A DNA stretch of 64,000 nt from Alitta virens. Taxonomy: Eukaryota; Annelida; Polychaeta; Phyllodocida; Nereididae. Below, one piece after another: positions 45,717 to 57,924 of this stretch (position 1 is the stretch's first letter; every line of letters starts with the position of its first letter). The stretch covers positions 28,528,896 to 28,592,895 of the forward strand of contig OW028580.1 in the NCBI GenBank assembly GCA_932294295.1. The letters are read 5' to 3'. The position numbers and the translations under genes were made by a program. Below the pieces are notes generated by a model. That model was given only the letters and a program-made list of their open reading frames with translations, searched no databases and was not told the DNA's origin.

Positions 45717-47604
45717 CTCTCCAAGAAATCTGAGCAAAAATAACAAAATATTGGCATTCATGGCATCGAGAGCTTGTGCTTCTCAAGTTGCAAGGGAAAA
45801 GTTTCTTGAGTAAATAGAGCAAATTTTCTGCTTGCCTGCCCTTGGATGAGAACATTATTTTTGTCCTAATGACTATCTGCTTTCCCCAAAGTGCTATTTT
45901 ATACACGGTTAACAAGAAGTATCGGTTGCTGAGAGCTACGAGAGTCTGCAAAAGGAAAAGAAAGGAAAATATTCTTTCTTTTTTTATGTTGGGGAAAATT
46001 ACTCCACAGGTGGAGTGGAGAATTTTTTTGGACAGTTTTGTAGCTTGAGTGAGATGTATTGAGTTGATACTTCCTTTAATGTAGAATATGGACTTGACAG
46101 TTGAAAATGATGTTATATATGCCTGGTAATTAATAAACCCAACCCATGGAGTAGTTGTGTAACATGATTTGGACTCCAAAAGTCTTATCATCTCATTATA
46201 ACATCTACCTCTGACAGATTGTCATGTAAGCTGAGCTTCAGACCAGTAGCATTCAGACAATGGAACTCATAACCTTGCATTGGCAGTGCCTTGTAACATG
46301 TCAAAGACCCCAAGCCTTATCATTCACTCATTATGTCAGCATTGAAAAATATGCAAGCTATGTATACTTGGGTACACGTCTACCAAAAAAACACAGTTGT
46401 AGCTTTCCTCTGATAGCTATAACTGAAGCAAATCATTTAAGATATTGCCAATTCTAATTCCACAATATTACTGACATTTAATTATATAGAAAAAGGTGTA
46501 GTTAAAACACGGGCCACGCTTGTAATAAAGTATTTATTAACAGTTTTTTTGTTGCTATAAAATTAATGTAATATTTTAAACACTCTGTAAGAATCAACCC
46601 AATGGATGAGCCAAATGTAATGTAGCTTTAATTCTTATCCTTAGCCAATTGCTTTATATATTACCACTATTCACACTAACCAAACGTTCTAGTATTGATT
46701 GATCACATTGCCATGAAGTTGCTTTTCTGTAGTGTATATTTACAAAGAGTACCATTTTTCAGTAAACAGGTGCAAACATTTCCCTTGAATGCAATAAAAA
46801 GCAGTGAGAAACTTCCACATTCATTTAGTGTCTTGTCTGTAGTACTCATGTTGTTCATGTATCATGTGTAAAATTAGAGGGAAGATTCACTAATTTCAGG
46901 TAATTATTTCATGGTAAATGAAGCAGCAGTAATTCATTTGCAAATTTATTGGAGTTACAGTTGCTTGAAAAATAACAATTGCCATTTTGGTCTTAACCAT
47001 AACAGGCACAACATTAGATGAAAAATCACTAAGTATAATTTAAGACATACATTTTTTCACAGCAAATCTTTATAATGAGTTAAAAATTGCCAACAAACTG
47101 TAGATGACCTAATATAAACATCCAATTCTTTGGTAATATCAAGTTAACAATATTTTCTACTGATCTGAATCGGCAACATAATGGTTATTTACTCAATTTA
47201 TGCTGTTATAACACAATTTTTGGATGATCGTGACAGTCATTCAGAACAGGAGCAGAGGCACCCTTGGGTTTTTCCAGTAAAACCCAGAGGCCCAATAGGC
47301 CACAGACTGGCTGCAAACAGTCGAGGACCTGATTTAGAGCAGGGCGGATGTAATTGACGACACTTATGACCTAAATTTTGTCCGCAAGACTAGCCACAGA
47401 ATTTTGAGTGATACGCCAGCCTCTGCTGGAGGGCGCCTGTATGTGAATTTAGGTATTATATAATTTTGTGGATTAGATGATAATTATGAAAGATTTGTGC
47501 AAGACTGGTTCTGTATGCATGCAAAAAACATTGTAAATTACTGAAAATACATACCAGTACATATCACAAGCTGTCACCGTTACAGCAGGTCATTACCGAA
47601 AAAA
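45717..47604. other. Segment Y, present only in unit 1
   Basis: 1.9 kb lacking in unit 2. It contains a SINE-2 tail (46,125-46,262) and a GC-richer patch at 47,225-47,440 with GCAGAGGC and GCCTCTGC words. The longest open frame of the window (182 codons, minus, 45,643-46,191) starts in the SINE tail and crosses the block B boundary, which argues against it being a gene. Confidence 0.6.
46125..46262 (+). repeat. SINE-2 tail copy
   Basis: AACCCAACCCATGGAGTAG, TGTGTAACATGATTTGGACT, CATCTCATTATAACATCTAC, CTCTGACAG and TAAGCTGAGCTTCAGACC in family order. A second, weaker set of the same words follows to about 46,350. Confidence 0.6.
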
Positions 47605-49332
47605 ATGTAACAAAATGTAAGTTCATTTTGGCTTATTTTTGTTGCTATAAGAGCATTGGAAAATATGGGATGCAGCAGATTTGCGAGCTGTAATTTTACT
47701 TTGTCATGGCCCTCACATAGTGATTTTGCTAAATGGCAGTCAGTTAACCGTTTGGTAATGATACCTAAAAAATGTACTCTACATAATGAAGTGTTTCAAA
47801 GGATATAAATGTCACACTTCCTTAAAATTTAGTGGCCTTGTAGCTAACACATGTCAGGCTGCTATGACGTAGTAAAGAATAACACATGATTTCTGGGTTA
47901 CGTCACCTATGGTAATGACTTAAAAGTGTGGGACTGAATTTTTATCATACTTTGTGTTAAAAAATATTTCTGCAAATTTCACGAACCACTTTTTCATTTG
48001 TGAGAGCTATTTGGTGCCATTTCTATGCTACAATTTGATAGATATTTCACATTTTGAGACATATTAAGCAAGTAAGAACTGCTGAACCTCAGTAGTGGAG
48101 GACATGAATAAAGCTGTTAGGATGTAAATGAGATACCCAAAAAAGTGGTAAGGCTCATAGACAGACAATATCATGTCATATTATTTGAAAGTTTATGTCT
48201 TCTAGAGTAATAACAATGTGTGAAAGAAACAAAATAGCCAAAAATGGATCCTGCGTTTGCTTATGTAGTCACCGGCTTTTTGGGTAGAATGACCCAATTA
48301 AAGCATAATGCTTACAACTCACCAAGTAGACACCAGATAGACTGTCACCACCATAAATTCAAAATACATAATAAAATCCACAAATTATGTGAGTATGATG
48401 GTTCATTCCTTTATGCTCAGTGAACCAATGAGCAGGAAATACTGCTGTGTACAAATCACTCTCAGTATGATCTGATTCAATAAATCTGCTCAGGGGTAGC
48501 ATGCACATTTGTTTTAGAGTATTCAATCAAACTGACTGCATTTCACACATGAGTGTTGATGTGATGTCATGCTGTTATAAGTAGCTCGGACCAATCCCAA
48601 AGTTTGTTGTTTGCCCCAATTGTTGATCCCAGGGAGGGTCTTAAAGATTAAATGGGGGTCAGATGGTTTTTGGCAAGTTTTATATGTTTTCATTCAGTGG
48701 CCCACTCCCCACCCAATAATTCAATGCTTTCTTTGAGCCCTCACTTTCATACATCATATGGTCAGTTGTGGTGGGTTGCTTGGACAGTGTGTCCAGTGTC
48801 CATTGTGTGCGGTAGTTAGTGTGATTGAACAAGCAGTAAATGGTTAGCAGGGTTCCGAGCTGGCACTCTGCCCTTAGAGACAGCTATGTGATATTTGATA
48901 GCATTGGCCGAAAGTTTGCCAGCAGGTTTGGATGTTCTTTTGATATGGACATATGAACATTTGTACACTGAGAAGGACATACTAAGGAATTGCCTACCAA
49001 TAACCCATTGCAGTTAAATCCCATTGACCATATGATGAAATTGGTAAATTACGATAATCGAATAGACCCACACACAGACTTCAGTCCAATATTTAGAGGA
49101 CTAGTGATGATTGACTCTTTATTATTCTAACGTTCTAGTATATCATTTATAAATAACGGTTGGTTCACTAATTACTTAATTAAAAAGCTTATTCTGATAT
49201 ATTGCCGCAATGATAGTACTGTAGAGAACCTGGGCATAAATTTGGCTTGAGGACACAGTGTGCACTATACTAATAATTCTAGGCTTACTTAGTGGCATCA
49301 ATCAAACTGCAGTGCAATATATTACCTGCTAC
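47605..49332 (+). repeat. Segmental duplication unit 2, block C
   Basis: Collinear with 59,414-61,048 and nearly identical: about 2 mismatches in 130 positions around 47,820-47,950. It includes the dispersed repeat also found at 9,625. Relative to unit 3 it has lost the tRNA-like segment near 48,847 and retains about 105 bp around 48,993-49,100 that unit 3 has lost. Confidence 0.9.
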
Positions 49333-49534
49333 TATATCCTATTAACAAAATACCAGGGAAATATATCAATTATGTGTTATATGGTATTGTAAATGTTCTT
49401 GATATTGTGGAGTATTCAAAATAAGGACAATGGCTCATGTTTACATGTAGCTTTTGTGAGTCTTGGCCATCAGGCAGACTGTGTGGACCCAGTTGCTATG
49501 TCAGCAACTGAGATGCATGGGGGATAAGAATATC

Positions 49535-49786
49535 TTGGGCACTATCAAGCCTCTGTTGTACCTCCTTAAATGCCAAATTACCCGGTCACATTCTTGACAA
49601 CCACTCTTCAATTGAGGGCCATTCACAGACACTTGACTTCTTGAGCTGACATCCCACAGTTCCATGAGCACCCATATCTGACTCACTGAAACAAGATCTC
49701 CTTTTAGCAAGAGGACAATTGGAAAAATATGGACGCCCATACCAACAAAGGTTTCTTTATAGCAACAGGACAATTGGAAAACCAAG
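49535..49786 (-). repeat. Inverted P1 segment (unit 2)
   Basis: This roughly 252-bp stretch is the reverse complement of 29,666-29,915, while sequence on both sides is in the same orientation as unit 1. The left edge reads AATATCT|TGGGCACTATC and the right edge ACCAAG|AGATAGTG. Short inverted words TATCTTGG and CCAAGAGATA lie at the edges. The same inversion is present in unit 3. Confidence 0.85.
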
Positions 49787-52109
49787 AGATAGTGTCAAAA
49801 GAAAAGGCAAACACCTTACCTAGTAGATTACCCGTTTTCTAAGAGATGGATTAGGATTGCACACTTTTAATGAAATCCTATTCACTGCTATGTGATTTCA
49901 AAATAAAATTCATTATAGAAAGTATTGTATATTGTCATAGAGTTAGTAGCTGCTAGAAGTCAACCTGAAGATAATTATATTGAAAAAGGATCAGATGACT
50001 GACTCCAGAAAGTGTCCTCAAATAGTGCTGGCTTAACACAGATAAATCAATGGCCACCACTTTTTTACTCAAAATCACTGAAAGACCATCTCTGTACTGG
50101 GATATTTCATTCTCAAAGGTGGTCATCTTTGGCCTTAAGGATATTGACAGAAGCATTAGCCAATGCCCTGCCTTTTCAAGTCGCTTGAGAATGACATAGT
50201 TTAATACAGATATTATTCAGTATTTCCTGATGGGACATCCAGCAATTCAACAACAAAGTATGATTTTCTCAGGAGCAAAAATCTAGCACAAAGACCTACT
50301 TGTCACTCCAGGCAAACAGATGAAAGGTTGACAACTAGCAACAAGAGCTCGTGGCACTCAATAATGGTGGTTTGTCACATCTGATGACTAAAAATAATAG
50401 AGTAACGTGCTATGACATCAATTACAGTCTACTATGAATAATATGATTTAAATTTACTTACATCTTTGGAACTTACTATAGTATCTGTAAATGAACAACA
50501 TTTTCGACAGACACAACATGGCTTACCCGCAAAGAGTTCATTATTTGCATTATGCCTTTCCTCTTGTGAAGATATCTTGAGTGACAATATTATGAGCACC
50601 ATACTGCACAAGCATAACATAATAGCATGGGATATATAATTAGACTGATATAAATGACGACCATCATTAGTATAAGCTGTGTGCAATTCATCGGTGTCCA
50701 AACTCTAAAAGATGCAGCAGGTCCTAGCCGCAGGATGACTATCACTTTCATCAGAATCTGTTGTATCAGTAACATGGTATCATTGCATCAGCCATCACTG
50801 CATCTTCATAAATGCAAGACGTATGACCACAGTGTCCCATTGTGGCTATTGTTGACTATTGTTAGCGGTTTCAGGCTACCCTCTGTTGAATCACGGGCAA
50901 CCTCGGGGATTGAAACACTCCAGCTGGGAGGCTGCTGTGACCTCTCATGAGCCAAACACAAAACTCATTCAAGAAAATGGCACTAGGCAAGCATATTTAG
51001 CCCTTCCATAGATATTATGTCACAAAGTTGAGATAAACTTTCTGCTTCCATACTTTAGGATTATGTCATTGTTTCTATTTTATCCCCTTGCGCACTTGGT
51101 TTACTTACATTAAGCACATAAGTACCCCAATAACTTAAATTAGAATTAGCTATTTCTAGATATTATTTGTAAAGGCAAAATGCTTCCCTCAAATCATGTT
51201 GTATTTACAGTGGATCAAAATGCAAGTCTGGTTGGCTCCTGGGACATCCTCTGAGCATGAAAATATTTACAAAAAGTTTGATACCATTTAGTACCTGAGA
51301 CATGAAACAATTATGCCTCATTAGGCCTCTAGATACATGATGCTTAAGGCCATTGTCATCTAAAACTTAAATGTTTGTGCAAATGGTGGGCAGGCCTTCC
51401 AGAACATAAGTCCTGATAATGTCATGTTATTGTTGACTATTACTAAATGTTTATTCATATATTCTTACCAAGACATTGCATTAAGCTGCATGCTTGCCGG
51501 CAGTTGGTGTCTTGTAATTACATTGTACAAGAAGAGCAGTACTTCAACAGTATTTATCCGGCACAGGCACTGCCACAAAGGATTTACAACAGTCCTGGTG
51601 CAATACATTCACACTGGCAAAACATCCTGTTAACAACTACTTCTCTGTCATAACAACAAGGAAGAGGCAAAGCAAGTGTGCATAAACAGTCTGCATTTGT
51701 TTCTATGTTTTTTTAATGATTTATGTGGAGGAACTCTGTGATGGGAGTATACACAATGGAATGTAGGTAAGGCTATATATGAAAGGCTTCTCGTCTATCG
51801 CACACACTATTGAAAGTCATTATAACAGTTTAACATAGGCAAGATATGTGTCCCCAAAAGAGCTGACCAGATAGTGAGACATTCCGATAATTGAAGCCCG
51901 TTGTAGTGAGACATGACTGTGTAAAACATGTTCAGAGTGTGCAGGATGACATGAAGCTGATAGAGGATTGAGATTGAGCTCTATTTTAGGTTTATGACAT
52001 CTCATTATATCCAATCCAATGGCAATCGAAGAAAGCATAACATTTTCTTATACGTAATGCAGACTTCCCATTCGCAAGTTAAGTGATGCTCAATTATGGC
52101 ATATCCTCT

Positions 52110-52400
52110 TTTAAATGCCTTTGCAAGGATCTTGATTGTAGATCATAGGAAGATGGCCTTTTAAGTAGTGGATGCAGTGAAGAGAGCCATCAAAAAGAGC
52201 TGCTGGGATATAAAAAAAGGCTCGCATCAGACTGCTGGGTGTCGGTTGAGTGAAGTAGGCGTCTTGTGGCTTGTTACAGGTGGCAGCCACCTGTTTATAT
52301 TGACCCTGGGTGTGTCAAATCTCCATCATCCAAGACGATGGTATCAGCACATTAGTTGGCTGTGTCATAGTTCAATGGTGTATGGTGTAACCATAGTAAG
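52110..52400 (+). repeat. P3 module in block A, unit 2
   Basis: Duplicate of 31,955-32,225, with CATCAAAAAGAGCTGCTGGG and GCATCAGACTGCTGGGTGTC. Confidence 0.65.
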
Positions 52401-53151
52401 TGAGACTGTATGTTGAACATTCCAAGTATCTAAAAAAAAGTTATAACATGCATTATACAAGAGCTGATATCCATATTGAAGACGAAAGTGCCAAACTGAG
52501 ATGCTTTAATGATAGAATGACTGTTGTGACTACAAAATAACAGTCCATATCAGAACACGATAGACAGGAACAAACTTGTTGGAGTAAATTTGGGTAATAA
52601 ATTCCATAGATTGGCTTTCTCATGACCATAACTTCAAACTGATAGAGTATAGCTCCAGGGCATGTCACAGGCTGAGGAAGAAACTCATGAATTAAAGATA
52701 ATGTTCAAAATTTAAGCAGTAGATGTCAATGATGACTTTTGAATGGGATGTTGGCAGACTTTCACAATGAAATGTTAGCCTTGCATTCTCGTTTCAGCAT
52801 CAATGGAAATAATAATTCATACTGATGCAAGGCTGATGACATGTGCATAAGTTTGATAATAGTTCATGAAATTAGGAAAAGGATTGCCTATGATTTGATT
52901 TCCTACATTGCAAAAAAATTTGACATTTTATAAAGAAGGCTATAGCTGTAGAACACCATGCTTGCATATCACAGAACGTACCTTGATTTAATCAAATGAT
53001 TCCCTTTCCCACTTATACATACTGTGTCTTGCAAGCGAAAAATAGCTAAGCCAGTATCCATAATATCACCGCAAGCAAGAAGCTAATCTGATCTTCTATA
53101 GATCCAAGAAGCCATTTTGGGATATCATATCTCAATAGCATTATCAACAAT

Positions 53152-53155
53152 CTTG
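53152..53155. other. Junction between block A and block B
   Basis: AACAAT-CTT-GGGGTCATGAG fuses AACAATCTT (unit 1, 32,955) to CTTGGGGTCATGAG (unit 1, 41,874 onward). The 3-bp overlap CTT is typical of a microhomology-mediated end. The breakpoint on the B side lies inside the Tigger-like element. Confidence 0.85.
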
Positions 53156-54366
53156 GGGTCATGAGTAGATAAACATGGCTATCAACAAAGTAAAGTATAA
53201 ATCTACACACACTACAGTAAATCAATTCCTCTTGAAATACTGGATTAAGTTTAATGATGCATAAATTACATAATGGAGGTTGTGTTAATTAGATGCGGGA
53301 TAATGGAAATTTGGACTCCAGTTGCTGTTTGTACTGGCTGATAAGACAATTTAATCAAGACAATTTAATCAAAGAACTGCCTAATTGTGATTGAGTTCTT
53401 TGTGTTATCCGGCCACACATGACCAGTTAGATGAGGGTTATTAGGGACTGATATGTATCATATCTATGGAATCAGTAATTATATTGTTGTCATTGTCCAA
53501 AAAGGCACATCATTCCACTTATAGAAGTATCATCAAAGTCCACTTCAGCTTTATTTGAAATTAAACAAGTTTCACTGAAAAGTAAGACTTAATTCATTAA
53601 AACAATATCCTCTATTAACACTATCTTTGAATTGAAAACTGTTCAGGAACCAGTAGCTCATTCAATAGCCACACTGCTGCCTCAATTTATTTGACATGGA
53701 TGGGGTCACTACATTTGCTCTTTCTCATTTGTTGCACACACATGTTGTTACAAGGCAAAAGAGTTCACATCTGGCAACAACATCCACTAATGCATTTACA
53801 GCCAAGAGACATGCCCAGACGTACTCTATAGAAGGTTATTACCACTTTGCATGCCTAACTCTTCCACCAAGGGTTAAGAGTGCCATTAAATGTTAATCAA
53901 TCTCCTTACCTACTGCTTTAAGAAGTGTGGTAGCCTACTCACATATATCTCTAAAGTTTTAACCCAGGGATAACTTAAATGCCCATGAAAGGGCATTATA
54001 TGCAATGCAGATGATAAACAGGCTCATAATATGTACTAGATGTTACCATAGCTAAGAACTCTGAAAGTAAAGCAGAGTGCAAGCTTATTACAGAGTATTG
54101 TTGCATAGCCTGTTGTTAAGCCCCGTTCCCACATAGCCGAGTTACTCGTAGTCAACTCGTAGTATTACGTAACACGCCTCTCGGGCCCAACTCTTACTAA
54201 ACTCGGCGATTACTCCTCGCACTCGAGAGATGCTCGGCGAGTAACTCCTGAGTCTCGTAGCGAACTCGTGAGATTTGGAGCCGAGTTTGCCGAGTCTCCC
54301 GAGTATGCCGTGCTGCACGGCACACTCGGCGAATTATCCAGGAGTCCAAAAACTCGGCCATGACTC

Positions 54367-54465
54367 GCCGAGTTACTCCTCGAACTCGCCGAGTTACTCC
54401 TCGAACTCGCCGAGTTACTCCTCGAACTCGCCGAGTTACTCCTCGAACTCGCCGAGTTACTCGGC
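54367..54465 (+). repeat. Left 21-bp subterminal satellite
   Basis: Four full units and a partial one. The unit reads GCCGAGTTACTCCTCGAACT plus C. The surrounding 180 bp is also built from ACTCG/CGAGT words. Confidence 0.9.
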
Positions 54466-54635
54466 GCTATTTTCGCTCGTATTACACTCGGGGGGGATGT
54501 TCAGGAGTGCGAGGAGTAACTCGGCGAGTTGTAGGAGTAACTCACCGAGTTGTAGGAGTAACTCGCCGAGTAACTCGCCGAGTTCTACCTTTAGTACATG
54601 CATCATCAGCGTAGGGGGTCGTATATAATATAAAA

Positions 54636-54922
54636 GGCCGCTGCTCCTCTAATATCAGTCCGATTTTCGTCAAATAAAGATTGTTTTGTAGTATAATTCA
54701 TAGTGATTCCATACGTATTTTCGGATTTAAAAAAACCCGAATATTAAGCGAGATATTTGTCTGAGAAGGCAGTTGTCTTGCGGTGGCTGCTGCTCCATTT
54801 ATATTAATCCGATTTTCGTCAAATCAGGACTGAATTGTAGTATAAATCATACTGATTCCATACGCGTTTTCGACCAAATATTAAGCGAGATATTCGTCTG
54901 AGAAGGCAGCTAAGTTGGCGGA
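54636..54922 (+). repeat. Internal 145-bp module, copies a and b
   Basis: Two tandem copies. Each has CTGCTCC, TCCGATTTTCGTCAAAT, TTGTAGTATAA, GATTCCATACG, AATATTAAGCGAGATATT and GTCTGAGAAGGCAG in order. Further copies lie at 55,000-55,146 and 55,895-56,045. Confidence 0.85.
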
Positions 54923-54999
54923 GGCAAACAGTGGTGCTCTCGCAGACGTCCGCGCCCGGACTGTATCAATGCAGGTAAGGCTGAGCGCTACTTTAAAAG

Positions 55000-55146
55000 G
55001 CTGCTGCTCCCCTAATATTAGTCCGATTTTCGTCAAATAAATATTGAATTATAGTCGAGTTCATACTTATTCCACACAGATTTTCAGATTGAAAATAGAC
55101 CAAATATTAAGCGAGATATTTGTCTGAGAAGGCAGGTAGTCTGGCG
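55000..55146 (+). repeat. Internal 145-bp module, copy c
   Basis: Same word order as copies a and b. It is preceded by GTCCGCGCCCGGACTGTATC and AAGGCTGAGCGCTAC, which also precede copy d in diverged form (55,846-55,890). Confidence 0.85.
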
Positions 55147-55282
55147 GCGGCAAGGTGCTCTGTGTATGGCCCTGACATGAATGGTGTGGTCAATATTTTT
55201 GACCATTTTATATACATTGTTTGGATGAGCTTTATTGCAATTCATTTCTACTCATTCTGCCAACTGCCATGACTGTTATGTC

Positions 55283-55561
55283 AATTGCTATTAGCATTTT
55301 GAATGATACAAAGAATGGGTGTAGAGCATACAGCAAATTCAATACATGTGTCAATTGCCTAATTGCCTAAATTGGGGTTCTTTGACCTGTCATTTCATGG
55401 TTTGTTCAAAGATGACACAGTAATTGCTATTAGCATTTTGAATGATACAAAGAATTGGTGTAGAGCATACAGCAAATTCGATACATGTGTCAATTGCCTA
55501 ATTGCCTAAATTGGGGTTCTTTGACCTGTCATTTCATGGTTTGTTCAAAGATGACACAGTA
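55283..55561 (+). repeat. 141-bp near-exact tandem duplication
   Basis: The unit starts ATTGCTATTAGCATTTTGAA and ends GATGACACAGTA. The two copies differ by only a few bases. It lies within the AT-rich core of the TTAA element. Confidence 0.85.
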
Positions 55562-55894
55562 ATATGACATTGTCTTGATTGTCATTCACAATTACAAAAA
55601 TATGTAATTGCTTTCATTAATTAAAAGCAATATATTTAATTGTAATTACGAGGCAATGATTATATTTGTATAACTTTCTTATCTTTTTGTGTTAATTTGA
55701 ATCTTATTGTGATATTATGATCAGTATAAATTTGTGTATATTTTGTAAAACTTAAATCTAATATTGATATTGTAATTAGTATTTGTGATTTGATCTGTGA
55801 TTTTATTTGCTATATTTAATTTACTTATACTGGTGCTCCCTGAAGCGTCCGCGCCCAGACTGTATTAATGCAGAAAGCTGAGCGCTTCTTTAAA

Positions 55895-56045
55895 AAGCTA
55901 CTGCTCCCTTAATATTAGTCCGATTTTCGTCAAATAAAGATTGTTTTGTAGTATAATTCATAGTGACTCCATAGGTTTTTTCAGATCGAAAATAGACCAA
56001 ATATTAAGCGAGATATTCATCTGAGAATGCAGGTAGGCTGGCGTC
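55895..56045 (+). repeat. Internal 145-bp module, copy d
   Basis: TCCGATTTTCGTCAAATAAA, GTAGTATAATTCATAGTGAC, AATATTAAGCGAGATATTC and TGAGAATGCAGG follow the same order as copies a-c. Confidence 0.85.
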
Positions 56046-56098
56046 GGCCTATCATTCGATGGGTGACTCGTCGCTGTCGTAGACACCTTGCTTCGCCC

Positions 56099-56203
56099 GG
56101 CGAGTTACTCCTGGTACTCGGCGAGTTACTCCTGGTACTCGGCGAGTTACTCCTGGTACTCGGCGAGTCACTCCTGGTACTCGGCGAGTCGCTCGCTGAA
56201 CCC
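56099..56203 (+). repeat. Right 21-bp subterminal satellite
   Basis: Four units of a 21-bp repeat reading GGCGAGTTACTCCTGGTACT plus C, and a fifth, diverged one. A shorter GGCGAGTAACTC array follows to about 56,250. Period and core (GAGTTACTCCT) match the left satellite, but the second half of the unit differs. Confidence 0.9.
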
Positions 56204-57384
56204 GCCGAGTAACTCGGCGAGTAATTCGGCGAGTAACTCGGCGAGTCACTCCTGGTCATTTTTTCCGCAAAAATTCGTCGCCAACTCCTCGAATTTTGGG
56301 TGTTACGTAATTTTTGTTATTACTACGAGTTGACTACGAGTAACTCGGCTATGTGGGAACGGGGCTTTAAGCTAATGTAGGCATGCTTGGATCTTTGACT
56401 TGCTATGACATACATTCAGATTAAATTGATGCCCACATTATGATACATCTATGAGTGGAAGACAGACCATCTGGGATTAGATTGCCTCTGCCATCTTTAA
56501 TTATTTCACCTGCTCATAACATGATTTACATACTTATACCTATGACATGTGTATAAGTGTTTTGAGCAATGAGTTAATCAGGGATATTTTTTGTGAATGT
56601 TATTATATTTATAGTCAGAATAACACTGTTTATTTAGTGCGGTACAGTCACGATTGTACTTGATAATATAATTTTTTCTTTGATTTGATATTTTGGCCTT
56701 TGATGAATAGACATTTCATCAATGGAAATCTTTTCACTGATGTAAAAAGTCATTTCAAGTAGTTGACATACAGAGAGACCTTTGGAGTCAAAAACACATG
56801 CCAAGACCTTCAATGCTCATTTCTGTGATTTGCTCCTAAAGACTTCAAGATCAGAGGGGAGGACCTCAATAGCTGTCAGAATGTGATTCGCATTCCTCTA
56901 ACCGCCAAGATCTGACAATAGCCAAGAGATATCTTGGGTTTATCTCCCTCATGTCATCTGGATGGCAGGACTGCACTGGGATCCCTGGGGCCAGATAAAA
57001 GCAACAACTGTAAAAAATCATCAGCCCTGTGGCTAGCATGTCACAATGCTTACAGCTGCCCGTGTTGATTTCAAGTTTCCATAAGGCATTATTGGCTGTT
57101 TTCATATTCCTCCTTTGCTTACCAGGCTAGTTATAGGCGCTACTAGATTTAACTTGTGCACTGCGTTCTTTGGCCACTTTGATTTGCAACAGATTTTCCC
57201 TTCCAGTCACAGCTGTTGTATTGATATTACTTCCACTTGTGTTGTTCTGTCATGATTGCGAGGAGCTGATGCTGGGAAAATTTTGCATGGTTTTGCTCCC
57301 TCATTGGAATGAGTATTTATAATGCAGTCACAATGATCACACTTTTTAGCCACCAGAGAGAACTGTTATACCACTCTGATTCCA

Positions 57385-57736
57385 CAAAAAATTCTCCACC
57401 ACTATTAAGACTACCTCACAAGCAAGGCCACTGAGTTTTGGACCATCAATTTACCTCTCAATGACCACCACCTCACTATTTAAGTCATTAAAAGATTCAT
57501 CAAGGGTTGTTTTATAGGCGAGGTTAACTTAGGCCTACATGCCATATGTCCTGATTTATATCTTACATAATCCAGTATCCTTATTTGATACTGAAGAACA
57601 CACTGTGCAACTTCTTTATTATGATTAGTTATGTGTTTTAATCATGAAGTGGTCCTTATGGAAGTGTTCAAGCATATATAGTTAGGTGGAAAATTGGTCT
57701 TAATTCGACACATTTTCCGAGTGGGCTCCACTGTAC
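57385..57736. mobile_element. TA-flanked MITE (unit 2 copy, decayed left end)
   Basis: Paralog of 44,045-44,387. The right end CAGTGGAGCCCACT before TA is intact. The left end is eroded to TCTCCACCACTATTAAGACT. Confidence 0.5.
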
Positions 57737-57924
57737 AACAAAGACATTAAGAAGAATAGCTGTTGGGTACCTTTGATGCCATAACAAACAAATGATAAAT
57801 GTGCTCAGGTGACCTCCAATCTATTCATTTGTCAACTGAGGTACTCTCTAACCTCAGAATAATTCACTTGCAGTTGCTTGGCTGTTGTGCAGGTACTGTG
57901 TGTTTACATTTCAGCCTAGAACTT

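Larger units (their letters stand above)
49333..53154 (+). repeat. Segmental duplication unit 2, block A
   Basis: Close to unit 3 (3 mismatches in about 150 positions from 50,641) and more distant from unit 1. It contains about 204 bp (51,218-51,421) absent from unit 1 and about 75 bp near 50,900-50,985 absent from unit 1. It ends at the junction with block B. Confidence 0.9.
54116..56370. mobile_element. TTAA-target DNA transposon (2,247 bp, non-autonomous)
   Basis: TTAA lies at 54,116-54,119 and 56,367-56,370, with a single TTAA at the paralogous empty site (43,039-43,042). The ends are about 45-bp inverted repeats starting GCCCCGTTCCCACATAGCCG (the right end has one extra A) and continuing through GAGTTACTCGTAGTCAACTC. 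TTAA duplication is characteristic of piggyBac and Kolobok superfamilies; which one cannot be decided without a transposase, and none is encoded. Internally it has 21-bp satellites near both ends and four copies of a 145-bp module. Confidence 0.9.

Noticed and set aside
45643..46191. Longest open frame, 182 codons, minus strand
   Set aside because: It begins in a SINE-2 tail and crosses the boundary between segment Y and block B; no domain is recognisable and the duplicated part is not preserved as a frame in unit 2.
47225..47440. GC-richer patch with GCAGAGGC/GCCTCTGC words as a MITE
   Set aside because: The arms are only 8 bp with poor extension and no target duplication; no second copy is in the window.
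49501..49785. 95-codon minus-strand frame conserved at 61,217-61,501 and, inverted, at 29,667-29,879
   Set aside because: The similarity is explained by the segmental duplication and the P1 dispersed repeat; other P1 copies (35.5 and 39.4 kb) are not open.
54275..54628. Ser/Tyr/Asn-rich 117-codon frame and its overlapping Arg/Thr/Val-rich partner
   Set aside because: Artefact of a 21-bp tandem repeat inside the TTAA transposon.
54367..56203. Regular direct repeats that could suggest a CRISPR array
   Set aside because: The units are contiguous 21-mers without unique spacers and lie in a transposon of animal DNA.
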